A stretch of 64,000 nucleotides of DNA from Turneriella sp942492915 (GTDB lineage: Bacteria; Spirochaetota; Leptospiria; Turneriellales; Turneriellaceae): contig OW818662.1 of NCBI GenBank assembly GCA_942492915.1, positions 2,170,001-2,234,000 of the forward strand, read 5' to 3'. Shown piece after piece: positions 52,566-61,205 of the stretch. The notes beneath the pieces were generated by a model. The model was not told the origin of the DNA, did not search any database, and was given only the letters and a program-made list of their open reading frames with translations. Position 1 is the first letter of the stretch. The number at the start of each line of letters is the position of its first letter. The translations under genes and the position numbers were made by a program.

Positions 52566-52608
52566 AATGCGCGTTTATGAAATGCATAGCATTTCATGAA
52601 CGCGCATT
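52566..52608. terminator. 20-bp convergent hairpin between cdd and esterase gene
   Basis: Arms 52566-52585 and 52589-52608 pair with one wobble; loop ATA. It begins one base after the cdd TAG (52563-52565) and its right arm contains the esterase gene's last codons and TGA stop (52594-52596). A bidirectional terminator is a reasonable reading. Confidence 0.75.
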
Positions 52609-53493
52609 ATCAAATAGAAATTTCTTAAACGGCTCGGTGGCTTCTTCAATCTTGCTGCCGAGATGAAACATGAGTTCAAAGTAAGTAGACCGCTGCACGA
52701 TGACGCGTGTCGCCGGTTTGGCCGCGGTGCGCTCAAGTTTCGCTGATGCGCAGGCGTCTTTAATGTAGGGCAGATCGCGCTCGCTGCAGATCAGCAGCAG
52801 TGGATTCTTCGTTGTTTTCACCCATTCAGAAGGTGATAGCCTGAGCGCATCGGCGTCGGTGATATAGCCTTCGAGTGCGCGCAGCTGCATAGGCGCAATT
52901 TTCGTAACGTTCTCTTTCAGCGACCAGATCGGCGAAACCAGCACGATGCTTCTGAATTTTGAGACGTCTGTCTCGCCGACGAGCAGCGCACCTGAGCCGT
53001 GCGCCATCATATGAATCTTTTCACCGTCGAAACCAAAACGCTCGCCGAGTTTCGTGACTTCACGCACGAATGCCGCGAGATTTTTTGACTGCTCGACCAG
53101 AGAACGAGCGCGCAGACTTTCAGCCGAATAAAATGGCCTCGTAAAGGCTCCCGGGTAGTGCTTCAGCTGCACGATAGCCACTGCATAACCCTGACGCACA
53201 CCCAGACCGCCGAGGTATGCGTAGTTCTTTTTATTACCACCCTGCAAGAAACCGCCGTGCATCACGATAAGCAACGGCCTTTTCGCCTGACCGGCTGGCG
53301 GAAAATAGAAATCGGCAGTCACGTCACCGACCTGAACATCTCGTGCAATCTGCGCCGAAGGCAACCCTGTTGTCACCGGTTTGAAACGCGCGTACGACGC
53401 CTGCTCCCAGATAGAGAAAACGTTATCAAAGATGAAGGCAAAAGTGAGCACAGTCAGAAAGGCGAGGGGTAAGATAATGTAGCGTGATTTCAT
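52594..53493 (-). CDS. Alpha/beta-hydrolase fold esterase, membrane-anchored or secreted
   Basis: A 299-residue protein from ATG at 53493, which lies 4 bp after the prmC stop. MKSRYIILPLAFLTVLTFAF is a signal/anchor. The catalytic parts are VMHGGFLQGG (oxyanion) and MAHGSGALLVGE (nucleophile elbow), with LLICSERDLPYI and an unclear final His. Similar to exported esterases of the BD-FAE type. The longer frame to 53595 overlaps prmC. Confidence 0.8.
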   Translation of the reverse strand: MKSRYIILPLAFLTVLTFAFIFDNVFSIWEQASYARFKPVTTGLPSAQIARDVQVGDVTADFYFPPAGQAKRPLLIVMHGGFLQGGNKKNYAYLGGLGVRQGYAVAIVQLKHYPGAFTRPFYSAESLRARSLVEQSKNLAAFVREVTKLGERFGFDGEKIHMMAHGSGALLVGETDVSKFRSIVLVSPIWSLKENVTKIAPMQLRALEGYITDADALRLSPSEWVKTTKNPLLLICSERDLPYIKDACASAKLERTAAKPATRVIVQRSTYFELMFHLGSKIEEATEPFKKFLFDNARS

Positions 53494-53497
53494 GTGG

Positions 53498-54355
53498 TTA
53501 CTTCCACGCAAAAACAAAATGCGGACGTGCGGACAAATCATTGCGCACCTCGACCCTGACAAACCCGTGACCCCTCGCCCAATCGGCCACCTCACCTGAG
53601 CGCTGCGGATGCGTTTCGACGGCCATTAACCCACCTGGCGCCAAAATGCGCATCGCAGAGGCAATCAGACCGCGATGCAAAGCTTCAAAGTTTTCGGGCA
53701 CGAGTGCGAGACGCGGCTCGTGGTCGCGCACCGATTCGTCAAGCCCGGCAAATTCTTCGGGCAGAACATACGGCGGATTGCTCACGACCAGATCAGCCTG
53801 CGCCGCCAGAGAAAAATCCCCCCTGGTGAAATCACCCGACACGGCGGTGACCCCCGTTGTGGCAGGGACTGGCATCAGCGCCGCTGCATTTTGTGAAGCG
53901 ATCACGAGCGCCTCAGGCGAAATGTCGACAAGAGTCAGAAATGAGGATTTCAATTCGAGCGCAAGCGTGACGCCCAGGCAGCCACTGCCCGCTCCCAGAT
54001 CGACGACATGCATCCCACTGGGTTTTTCACCGAGCACAAGTTCTGCCAGCTCTTCCGTTTCAGGCCGGGGTATCAACACGGCAGGTGAAACAACAAACGG
54101 ACGACCATAAAACTCTTTTGCTTTGAGAATATACGCCGTCGGTACACCAGCGGCCTTTTGCTTCAAAGCCTCACGCAGCGGCTCAAGTTCACCGGGTGAC
54201 AGCGGCCGATCAGGCTGCAAGAACAGGTCTATGCGACGCAGGTTCAGAAAATGTGCGAAGAGAAGCTGCGCTTCGAGGCGGGGCGAAGGTACGCATTTTT
54301 GGGCGAGAAAGGCCTCACCTTTACGCAAAATTTCGATGAGGGTATTTTCCGACAA
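53498..54355 (-). CDS. prmC: Peptide chain release factor N5-glutamine methyltransferase
   Basis: A 285-residue HemK/PrmC. VDLGAGSGCLGVTLALE is the SAM site, and VSNPPYVLPEEF the NPPY motif for the Gln amide. It methylates the GGQ Gln of release factors. N-terminal helical bundle present from IEILRKGEAFLA. Upstream of the esterase gene in the same direction. Confidence 0.95.
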   Translation of the reverse strand: MSENTLIEILRKGEAFLAQKCVPSPRLEAQLLFAHFLNLRRIDLFLQPDRPLSPGELEPLREALKQKAAGVPTAYILKAKEFYGRPFVVSPAVLIPRPETEELAELVLGEKPSGMHVVDLGAGSGCLGVTLALELKSSFLTLVDISPEALVIASQNAAALMPVPATTGVTAVSGDFTRGDFSLAAQADLVVSNPPYVLPEEFAGLDESVRDHEPRLALVPENFEALHRGLIASAMRILAPGGLMAVETHPQRSGEVADWARGHGFVRVEVRNDLSARPHFVFAWK

Positions 54356-54414
54356 TGCGACATAATTGGCTCAACGGATGGCCGGTAAACGCCGATTGAA
54401 TAAAGAGGGCCGCT

Positions 54415-55302
54415 ATGGCCCAAAAAACCATGCGCCTGAGGTATTTCATATCCCTGTTATGGATTTCCATAGCTACCAACAGCAGCCTCATGCCAACCCA
54501 AGGGGCGATTTACATACGCACCCTCGCGCACAGCGATCCTGAGATCAAAAAGATGCGTGCAGAAGTAACCGACAACCTGCGCGCAGTCGCCGACGGCTCA
54601 AAGCCGGCAATCAAGTGGCGAAAGTACCGTCTGACAGACAAAGACAGTTTTTTCAAAGTTATGGCGCGCACGGTACTGAACCATGACACCATCTCGAGCG
54701 TGAACCGCCTCGCCTCGTTATGGGATTCGCAGGCCGGCACCGAATGGCTCTTGCCCAATGTGCGCGGAATCGCCGTCTACGGCGAGCGGGCGACGGTGGC
54801 GCGAAAATTCGGCAGAACAGAGCAAGACCTGTCACCGATACCAGGCCACGAAAACTTTTACTTTGTTACGGGCCTGCACTTCGACGAAAGCGAAAAAGAA
54901 TATTTCAACCTTAAGGCATTCATCCATCCCGTTGAGGGCCGCATCACATCGGGTTTCGGCGTGCGCAAAGACCCGTTCACCGAGAAGCATCGGTTTCACA
55001 AGGGCATCGATATCGCCTGCGGTATCGGTACGCGCGTGGTGGCTTCGGCCGAAGGCACTGTGCTTTTTGCGGGCAGTAAAAAAGGTTACGGCAAAACCGT
55101 GATCGTCGAGCACCGTAACGGCTACCGCACGCTCTACGGTCACCTGAGCAAAATTCATGTGAAAGCAGGCGACAAAGTCAAGCAGGGCCAGCGCCTCGCT
55201 CTCTCGGGCATGACCGGCAGATCAACCGGCCCGCACCTGCATTTTGAAGTGCGCCGCCGCGGCCAACCCGAACGGCCCAACTTTCACCTCGCCAGATTGT
55301 AG
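54415..55302 (+). CDS. M23 (LytM) peptidase
   Basis: A 295-residue protein. Signal segment LRYFISLLWISIATNSSLM; an uncharacterised central part; then the LytM domain (about 175-290): HKGIDIACGIGTRVVASAEG with the Zn His and Asp, GYRTLYGHLSKIHVKAGD and GPHLHFEVRR with the final HxH. Cleaves peptidoglycan cross-links, or is an inactive scaffold if the second ligand set is altered; here the ligands look intact. It ends before DinB starts. Confidence 0.9.
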   Translation: MAQKTMRLRYFISLLWISIATNSSLMPTQGAIYIRTLAHSDPEIKKMRAEVTDNLRAVADGSKPAIKWRKYRLTDKDSFFKVMARTVLNHDTISSVNRLASLWDSQAGTEWLLPNVRGIAVYGERATVARKFGRTEQDLSPIPGHENFYFVTGLHFDESEKEYFNLKAFIHPVEGRITSGFGVRKDPFTEKHRFHKGIDIACGIGTRVVASAEGTVLFAGSKKGYGKTVIVEHRNGYRTLYGHLSKIHVKAGDKVKQGQRLALSGMTGRSTGPHLHFEVRRRGQPERPNFHLARL

Positions 55303-55354
55303 AATTTCGTTCACCGTTTACGCCGGCGCAATTCATCTGCTCTTGGATGTCCCG

Positions 55355-56449
55355 GTGCAGCAGCATACGTTTCGCACAATTGTCCATGTTGATATGGATG
55401 CATTTTTCACCAGCGTCGAGATACGTGACCAGCCACAGCTCAAAGGCAAACCCGTTGTCGTGGGCGCAGACCCTCGCAGCGGCTCAGGGCGCGGCGTCGT
55501 GAGCGCAGCGAGCTACGAAGCGCGCAAGTACGGGGTGAAATCCGCACAACCTGTCAGCACCGCGTACAAACTTTGCCCTGACGCAATTTTCTTGCCACAC
55601 CGCATTGAAAGGTACCGCGAAGTTTCCGATGAAGTCATGGAAATACTCGGCAGATTCAGTGAAACATTTGTGAGGATGTCAATCGATGAAGCGGTACTTG
55701 ATTGTACCGAAGGCGGCCAGCGCTTCAAGACCTGGAAGCAGCTCGGCCAGGCGATCAAAAACGAAGTGCTGCGGGCAACCTCGCTCACCTGCAGCCTCGG
55801 CATCGCAACAGGCATGACAATCGCCAAGATGGCGTCTGAATGCAACAAACCCGACGGCCTGACGCTGGTCTCGCCCGGCAAAGAGAAATTGTTTCTCGGG
55901 CCCATGCGCGTCGAAACGATTCCCGGCATCGGACCGCGCGCACGGGAGAGCCTGAACAGGCTTGGCCTGCGCCTCATCAGCGATTTGCAGACTGCAGATA
56001 TTGAAATGCTCACAAACGCCCTCGGCAGCTGGGCGGGACGCATCTATGACCTGGCGAACGGTAGCGACACAGACGCGGTAGTTACGACGCACACACGAAA
56101 ATCGTTCGGCGAAGAACGTACCTACCTGACCGACCTCGATAATTTCACCGACGCCCAAACGGCGCTCAGAGAAATTGCAGACGACCTCGCCCAGCGCATG
56201 CAACGCAAGAATGTTTCAGGCCGAACGTTAACGCTGAAAGTCAGGGCCGCGGATTTTCATACGATCACCAGGTCTCGCACGCTACCGATACCGATTCGCA
56301 GCAGCCCTGCCCTGTTCGAACACGCCTGGGAGCTTTTTACGCAGAACTTAACGGGCGAAAGACTCGCAAAAGACAAGATTCGCCTGCTGGGCATTCAAAT
56401 GTCGCAGCTCTACCTGGCGAAAAGCGGCGAACAATTGTGGCTCTTCTAG
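55355..56449 (+). CDS. dinB: DNA polymerase IV (Y-family)
   Basis: A 364-residue Y-family polymerase from GTG at 55355. HVDMDAFFTSVEIRDQPQL and RMSIDEAVLDCT carry the catalytic carboxylates, GVVSAASYEARKYGVKSAQP the finger region, and PGIGPRARESLNRLG the HhH. The C-terminal QLWLF end may bind the sliding clamp. Error-prone translesion synthesis. The upstream frame overlaps the M23 gene and is not used. Confidence 0.93.
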   Translation: MQQHTFRTIVHVDMDAFFTSVEIRDQPQLKGKPVVVGADPRSGSGRGVVSAASYEARKYGVKSAQPVSTAYKLCPDAIFLPHRIERYREVSDEVMEILGRFSETFVRMSIDEAVLDCTEGGQRFKTWKQLGQAIKNEVLRATSLTCSLGIATGMTIAKMASECNKPDGLTLVSPGKEKLFLGPMRVETIPGIGPRARESLNRLGLRLISDLQTADIEMLTNALGSWAGRIYDLANGSDTDAVVTTHTRKSFGEERTYLTDLDNFTDAQTALREIADDLAQRMQRKNVSGRTLTLKVRAADFHTITRSRTLPIPIRSSPALFEHAWELFTQNLTGERLAKDKIRLLGIQMSQLYLAKSGEQLWLF

Positions 56450-56493
56450 GTTTGTTGGTTCAAATTCGCTGCGCGAATCTGCGCCAACAAACC
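56449..56493. terminator. Hairpin between convergent dinB and dnaB
   Basis: Outer arms 56449-56458 and 56484-56493 (GGTTTGTTGG/CCAACAAACC) enclose an inner stem ATTCGC/GCGAAT (56464-56469/56473-56478). It starts at the last base of the dinB stop and ends four bases before the dnaB stop at 56497. Shared terminator. Confidence 0.65.
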
Positions 56494-56496
56494 AGT

Positions 56497-57843
56497 CTAC
56501 TGGGGGGGTATCGCCGGCTCGTAGTCGGTGAAAAGACTCTTGTCTGACAAGAAAGCGAGTTCGATGTTGTCTCTCGGACCACCGCGGTTCTTACCGATAA
56601 TAATTTCTGCGAGATTCTTCTTATCTTCGGGCGCGTCTTTGCCCATATGCTCACGGTGAATGAAGACGACCATGTCGGCATCCTGTTCGATGGCACCCGA
56701 TTCGCGCAGGTCTGAAAGCTGCGGTCTGGGGTCTTTGCCCCGCTGTTCGATCGAACGGTTCATCTGCGAAAGCGCGAGAATCGGAACGCTCAGGTCTTTT
56801 GCGATCAGCTTGATCGCGCGCGAAATCGCCGCGACCTCATTCTGCCGGCCGTCTTGCGCGCGGTCGCGGTCGGTCATGAGCTGCAGGTAGTCGACCACGA
56901 TGAGGCCGAGCTCTTTACCCTGTTGCTTGAGGGTGCGGCCCAAACGCCGTGCACGCTGTTTGAACTCCCAAGTTGTCAGATCAGCGCTGTCATCTATGTA
57001 AAAGTCAGTCTCGTAAATCTCTTTCGCGGTATGCCCGAGACGTGCCATCTCTTTGTCGCTAATGCGGCCTTTCTGCACCTTTTGCGAATCGAGAAACGCA
57101 CGGGCGCACAACAAGCGCAGCAACAATTCAAGGCGCGTCATCTCGAGAGAGAAGAATGCCACAGCTTTCGGACGCGACTTGTCCATGCTGACGTTGAGCG
57201 CAATATTCAGAGCAAAGGTCGTCTTGCCCATACCAGGACGCGCCGCAATGACGATCATCTGCCCAGGCTTGAAACCACCGGTAAGTTCATCGAGTTTCTT
57301 GAACCCTGACGCTGTACCGGTGATACCGTCACGCGATTCGCGCACATGCTTCAAAAACTCAAGAAACTCTTTGTTCGACTCTTTAATATGGCTTATATTG
57401 CCGCGGCTATAACGATCGGCAAGGTGCGTCAGAGCGCCTTCGGTATCAGAGAGTACCGAATCGAGCTTGAAGCCGGTATCGCCTGCTTTTTTTTCAAGCT
57501 CGCGAAAATTGACAATGAGCCGGCGCCGCAGCGAAAGATCGCGAATCTTCTCTGTGAAGGTACTGACGCCGACGAGCACGCCGAGCGAGGCTATGTTCAT
57601 GATACCCGCCCGGTTGCCGGCGCGTTCAAGCTGGTTTTTGTTTTTGAGGTTATTGATGATCAAAATCGCATTGGGCTGTTCACCTCTGTCGATCTCTGCC
57701 TGTATCGCTTCGTAGATGAGGCGATGGTGTTCATAATAAAAATCTTCAGGTTTGATCAGCTGCGCAACCTCTTCGAAAATCGAAGGCGACTGCATGATCG
57801 AGCCGATGACGACCTGTTCAGCTTCTTCGTCAAATAACTGCAC
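56497..57843 (-). CDS. dnaB: Replicative DNA helicase DnaB
   Basis: A 448-residue DnaB. DEEAEQVVIGSIMQSPSIF is the N-terminal collar helical domain; AARPGMGKTTFALNIAL is Walker A near residue 205; VVDYLQLMTDRDR is Walker B/H3; and ALSQMNRSIEQRGKDPRPQL and DLRESGAIEQDADMV the arginine-finger and H4 regions. It unwinds DNA at the replication fork. Start is GTG at 57843, in one arm of a 22-bp perfect inverted repeat. Confidence 0.96.
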   Translation of the reverse strand: MQLFDEEAEQVVIGSIMQSPSIFEEVAQLIKPEDFYYEHHRLIYEAIQAEIDRGEQPNAILIINNLKNKNQLERAGNRAGIMNIASLGVLVGVSTFTEKIRDLSLRRRLIVNFRELEKKAGDTGFKLDSVLSDTEGALTHLADRYSRGNISHIKESNKEFLEFLKHVRESRDGITGTASGFKKLDELTGGFKPGQMIVIAARPGMGKTTFALNIALNVSMDKSRPKAVAFFSLEMTRLELLLRLLCARAFLDSQKVQKGRISDKEMARLGHTAKEIYETDFYIDDSADLTTWEFKQRARRLGRTLKQQGKELGLIVVDYLQLMTDRDRAQDGRQNEVAAISRAIKLIAKDLSVPILALSQMNRSIEQRGKDPRPQLSDLRESGAIEQDADMVVFIHREHMGKDAPEDKKNLAEIIIGKNRGGPRDNIELAFLSDKSLFTDYEPAIPPQ

Positions 57844-57875
57844 AAATCCCTCTGGGATTTGTGCAGTTATTTGAC
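57829..57875 (-). promoter_or_regulatory. Perfect 22-bp inverted repeat sequestering the dnaB start
   Basis: Arms 57829-57850 and 57854-57875 are perfectly complementary around the loop TCT. On the minus-strand RNA it begins 9 nt after the murA stop and ends in the fifth dnaB codon, with the GTG start (57841-57843) and AGAGGG ribosome-binding purines in the hairpin. It may terminate murA transcription, mask dnaB initiation, or both. No U-tract because the arm is in coding sequence. Confidence 0.8.
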
Positions 57876-57884
57876 ACTATCCCG

Positions 57885-59210
57885 TTAAACCCGTTCAATT
57901 TTCGCTCCGAGTGACCTGAGTCTCGCGTCGATGTTCTCATAGCCGCGGTCGACCTGTACAATATTCTGAATCACCGATTCACCTTCGGCGGCGAGCGCCG
58001 CGATGACAAGCGCCATGCCTGCGCGAATGTCGGGAGAAGTCATGCGGCTGCCATAGAGTTTTGAGGGCCCGATAATCACCGCGCGGTGAGGGTCGCAGAG
58101 TACAATCTGCGCACCCATGCCCATGAGTTTGTCTGTAAAATAGAGCCGGCTCTCAAAAAGTTTTTCATGAATCAGCACAGTGCCGGTGCACTGCGTCGCA
58201 ACAGTGAGAATGATTGAAATAAGGTCTGCGGGAAACATTGGCCACGGAGCATCGTCGATTTTGGGTATCTCGCCGTGCACATCGGTCTCAATCTTGAGTG
58301 CATACGGCGATTTCATGACAAGATCGACAATATGACCGCTGCCCGCAGCACCTTTACCCTCACGTTCATTATACCGCCAGTTTATGCCAACGCGCTCAAA
58401 CACAAATTTGATCATACGCAGATCGATCGGGTTCACATCTTGCACGACAAGATCACCACCGGTCATCGCCGACATGGCGATAAAAGAACCTATTTCGAGA
58501 TAGTCGGGGCCAATCGTGTGGTCGGCGGCTTTTAGATTCTCAAAGCCGCCGCAGCCATGAATCTTCAGCATGTTGCTGCCGACGCCTTCGATAGTGACTC
58601 CCTGCGCGATGAGAAAACGGCAGAGCCCCTGCACATGCGGCTCCGAGGCCGCGTTTTCAATCAGTGTCACACCTTCGGCGCAGGCCGCAGCCATGATAGC
58701 ATTTTCGGTGCCCGTGACCGAAGCTTCGTCGAGCAGAATTGCCGTGCCCTTGAGCTGGTCAGCCTCGAGCATGTAGCCGTCGTTGAAGACTTCGACTTTT
58801 GCGCCGAGGGCAGAGAGCGCGAGCAAGTGCGTATCGACGCGGCGCCTGCCAATCTTGTCACCACCGGGTCGGGGCAAAAATACTTTCTTTGCGCGGGCGA
58901 GCAATGGCCCCAGCAGCGTGATCGAACCGCGCAGGCCTGCAACGAGTTCTGCCGGCAGTTCGCTCATCTTGATGTCTTTCGTGACGATGCGATACGAATG
59001 GCCGTCGTCGAGCGGCGTGATTTCTGCACCAACCGCTTCGATAATTCTGAGAAGATTCTTGATGTCTTCGATCTGCGGCACGTTGCGTATCGTAACGCCG
59101 GCGGGGTTCATCAGCGCCGCGCAAAGCACTGGCAGCGCCTCGTTCTTGTTGCCCTGCGCGGTAATCGTCCCGCCGATTTTATTTCCGCCGTGGATATGAA
59201 ATTCAGACAT
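57885..59210 (-). CDS. murA: UDP-N-acetylglucosamine 1-carboxyvinyltransferase, Asp variant
   Basis: A 441-residue EPSP-synthase-fold enzyme, usual MurA length. NKNEALPVLCAALM holds the conserved Lys-Asn substrate motif, RGSITLLGPLLARAKKV and PRPGGDKIGRRRVDTH the active loop. In the loop the usual Cys of PGGCxIG (Cys115 in E. coli) is Asp118, the change found in naturally fosfomycin-insensitive MurA. It adds enolpyruvate to UDP-GlcNAc in the first committed step of peptidoglycan synthesis. ATG at 59210 is taken as the start; ATG at 59216 is also possible. A 13-bp inverted repeat lies just upstream. Confidence 0.95.
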   Translation of the reverse strand: MSEFHIHGGNKIGGTITAQGNKNEALPVLCAALMNPAGVTIRNVPQIEDIKNLLRIIEAVGAEITPLDDGHSYRIVTKDIKMSELPAELVAGLRGSITLLGPLLARAKKVFLPRPGGDKIGRRRVDTHLLALSALGAKVEVFNDGYMLEADQLKGTAILLDEASVTGTENAIMAAACAEGVTLIENAASEPHVQGLCRFLIAQGVTIEGVGSNMLKIHGCGGFENLKAADHTIGPDYLEIGSFIAMSAMTGGDLVVQDVNPIDLRMIKFVFERVGINWRYNEREGKGAAGSGHIVDLVMKSPYALKIETDVHGEIPKIDDAPWPMFPADLISIILTVATQCTGTVLIHEKLFESRLYFTDKLMGMGAQIVLCDPHRAVIIGPSKLYGSRMTSPDIRAGMALVIAALAAEGESVIQNIVQVDRGYENIDARLRSLGAKIERV

Positions 59211-59211
59211 G

Positions 59212-59241
59212 TTCATCCGCCTGCATCCGCAGGCGGATGAA
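59212..59241 (-). promoter_or_regulatory. 13-bp inverted repeat at the murA start
   Basis: Arms 59212-59224 and 59229-59241 (TTCATCCGCCTGC/GCAGGCGGATGAA) are perfect, loop ATCC. On the minus-strand RNA the repeat immediately precedes the murA start; its arm includes the AGGCGG ribosome-binding purines and the ATG at 59216. Function unknown, possibly regulatory. Confidence 0.6.
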
Positions 59242-59324
59242 TATGCCTGAATGCTGCTCGCGCGATTTCGTCCCGCCAGCCGCATTCAGAAGGACGCCAT
59301 GCGGATTTTGTCTGTGATTGAAGG

Positions 59325-60140
59325 TCATTCTAATCCCAGCACGTTTTTCATCGAATACAAACCGGCCGGTTTGCCTTGCAGAAATTTGAGCGCCGCAAGT
59401 GCACCCGCGGCAAACGTGTCGCGGTTTGTTGCCTGGTGCTTAATCTCAATACGCTCGCCCTGCCCGAGATAGTAGACGGTATGGTCGCCCACAACGTCGC
59501 CACCGCGCAGGGTCATCACGCCGACTTCTTTTTTCTTACGCTCGCCGATCATGCCTTCGCGACCATAGAGCACCGTCGACTCATCGTACCCATAGGCACG
59601 CAGCAAAGCCTCTTTAATAGTAGTGGCTGTTCCCGATGGTGAATCTTTTTTAAGATTGTGGTGGATTTCCATCACTTCTGGGTCAAAGCCGTGGGGCGCA
59701 AGCGCCCGACCCGCCTGTTCGACAAGGGCAAACAGCACGTTGACACCGATCGCCATGTTCGAGGCAATAATCAGCGGAATCTTTTCGGCTATCGCTTCGA
59801 GCGCACTACGCTGCTCTGCAGTAAAACCAGTCGTGCCGACTACAACTGGCGCGCCAGTCTCCGCCGCTTTGCGCAATGTCTCGATCACGGTCGCCGCATG
59901 CGAGAAATCGATTAATCCACCTTCGGGAATTTTTGCCTTGGCGAGCGGCACAATCTCTGCATCAAACGCGAGGCCCGTTACCGCACGATACGTTTTGCCC
60001 AGATCGGGGTGCGCCGCGTATTCGATGGGTGTGGTTAATTGCAGGGAAGCAAAATTTTGCGTCCCTACGTGCGACGCCGCGCGCGTGGCGATTGCACGCC
60101 CCATGCGACCCAATGCACCGACGATTCCGAATTGCATCAT
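59325..60140 (-). CDS. dapB: 4-hydroxy-tetrahydrodipicolinate reductase
   Basis: A 271-residue DapB. MQFGIVGALGRMGRAIATR is the NAD(P) site; GLIDFSHAATVIETLRKA, GTTGFTAEQ and EIHHNLKKDSPSGTATTIKE the catalytic His-His-Lys region. It reduces the DapA product en route to meso-diaminopimelate and lysine. Start is one of two ATGs (60140 or 60137) with AGAGGA upstream. Follows dapA by 35 bp. Confidence 0.96.
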   Translation of the reverse strand: MMQFGIVGALGRMGRAIATRAASHVGTQNFASLQLTTPIEYAAHPDLGKTYRAVTGLAFDAEIVPLAKAKIPEGGLIDFSHAATVIETLRKAAETGAPVVVGTTGFTAEQRSALEAIAEKIPLIIASNMAIGVNVLFALVEQAGRALAPHGFDPEVMEIHHNLKKDSPSGTATTIKEALLRAYGYDESTVLYGREGMIGERKKKEVGVMTLRGGDVVGDHTVYYLGQGERIEIKHQATNRDTFAAGALAALKFLQGKPAGLYSMKNVLGLE

Positions 60141-60151
60141 ATCCTCTTATT

Positions 60152-60179
60152 GTAAGGGCCGATCATGATCCGCCCCTAC
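60152..60179 (-). terminator. Imperfect palindrome at the dapA stop
   Basis: A 28-bp near-palindrome centred on GATCATGATC, with two mismatch pairs. Its right end includes the dapA TAG stop (60176-60178). It sits between dapA and dapB in the same direction, so it could attenuate or protect the message. Confidence 0.5.
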
Positions 60180-61078
60180 GCATGGCCACCCTCAAACACA
60201 TCCATCGCGCCGGCGACGACGGCCTGCAGGTGGTGCGACAATTGCGTCATCGGCAGGCGCAGTGAATTTTCGCAGAACCCTTTGCGCGATGCCGCGTATT
60301 TTACAGGAATCGGATTCGTTTCAAGAAACATTGCCTTGCAGAGCGGCAACAGGCGCATGAACTTCTGGTGCGCTTCGTGCAGGTTGCCCGCTTCGTATTG
60401 GCGCGTGATCGCACCCGTCTCGCGCGGATAAATATTCGAGATAACGCTGATCACGCCTTTGCCACCAATCGACAGCACGGGCAATATCAGATTGTCGTCA
60501 CCCGAAAGCAGTGTAAACTTGCCTTCGGTTGCCTGAATAATCTGCGCCATAAAACCCAGATCGCCTGTCGCTTCTTTGATACCAACAATGTTCGTGTGCT
60601 TCGCGAGCTGCACGACGGTATCGATCGTCATGCCGACTGCCGACCGCCCGGGAATATTATAGAGCACCACGGGAACTGTTGCTGCATCGGCTATGCGCTC
60701 GAAATGTGCAACGAGCCCCGCCTGCACGGGCTTATTGTAATAAGGATTCACCGAAAGAACCGCGTCGGCCCCGGCTTTTGCCGCGGCTTTGGTGAGCGAT
60801 ATCGCTTCTGTGGTCGAATTGCTGCCAGTGCCCGCAATAATGATTGCATTCGGGTTTTTGGCTTTCGCCCATTCAATTACTTTCGCGATCACCTCTGCAT
60901 GCTCATCATGAGAGAGCGTTGGCGACTCACCGGTAGTGCCGCAGGGCACAAGCCCTTCAACACCCTCTTCGATCTGGTGCTCAACAAGCTTCTTCAGCGC
61001 AGCCCAATCGACCTTCTCGCCATCGGCGGTGAAGGGGGTAATGAGCGCGGTGTACGTGCCGCGTAGGTTTAGTGCCAT
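60176..61078 (-). CDS. dapA: 4-hydroxy-tetrahydrodipicolinate synthase
   Basis: A 300-residue DapA. MALNLRGTYTALITPFTADG is the start, PCGTTGESPTLSHDEH the substrate Thr-Thr, YNIPGRSAVGM holds the Tyr, GIKEATGD the Schiff-base Lys. Condenses pyruvate with aspartate semialdehyde. ATG at 61078; the two-residue-earlier ATG is less favoured. First of a run dapA-dapB-murA-dnaB. Confidence 0.96.
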   Translation of the reverse strand: MALNLRGTYTALITPFTADGEKVDWAALKKLVEHQIEEGVEGLVPCGTTGESPTLSHDEHAEVIAKVIEWAKAKNPNAIIIAGTGSNSTTEAISLTKAAAKAGADAVLSVNPYYNKPVQAGLVAHFERIADAATVPVVLYNIPGRSAVGMTIDTVVQLAKHTNIVGIKEATGDLGFMAQIIQATEGKFTLLSGDDNLILPVLSIGGKGVISVISNIYPRETGAITRQYEAGNLHEAHQKFMRLLPLCKAMFLETNPIPVKYAASRKGFCENSLRLPMTQLSHHLQAVVAGAMDVFEGGHA

Positions 61079-61205
61079 GCCTGACACCTGTGGTTAATCG
61101 GTCGAACCATGAGTATCCCACACGATGCGCTCAGACAAGCCGTCAAATGCAAGTGCAAGGGCAGATTTTTGGTCGCGCGCCTGATTCGCCGCTACCGTCT
61201 GGCGC

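Noticed and set aside
60368..61066. 232-residue plus-strand open frame
   Set aside because: Antisense to dapA.
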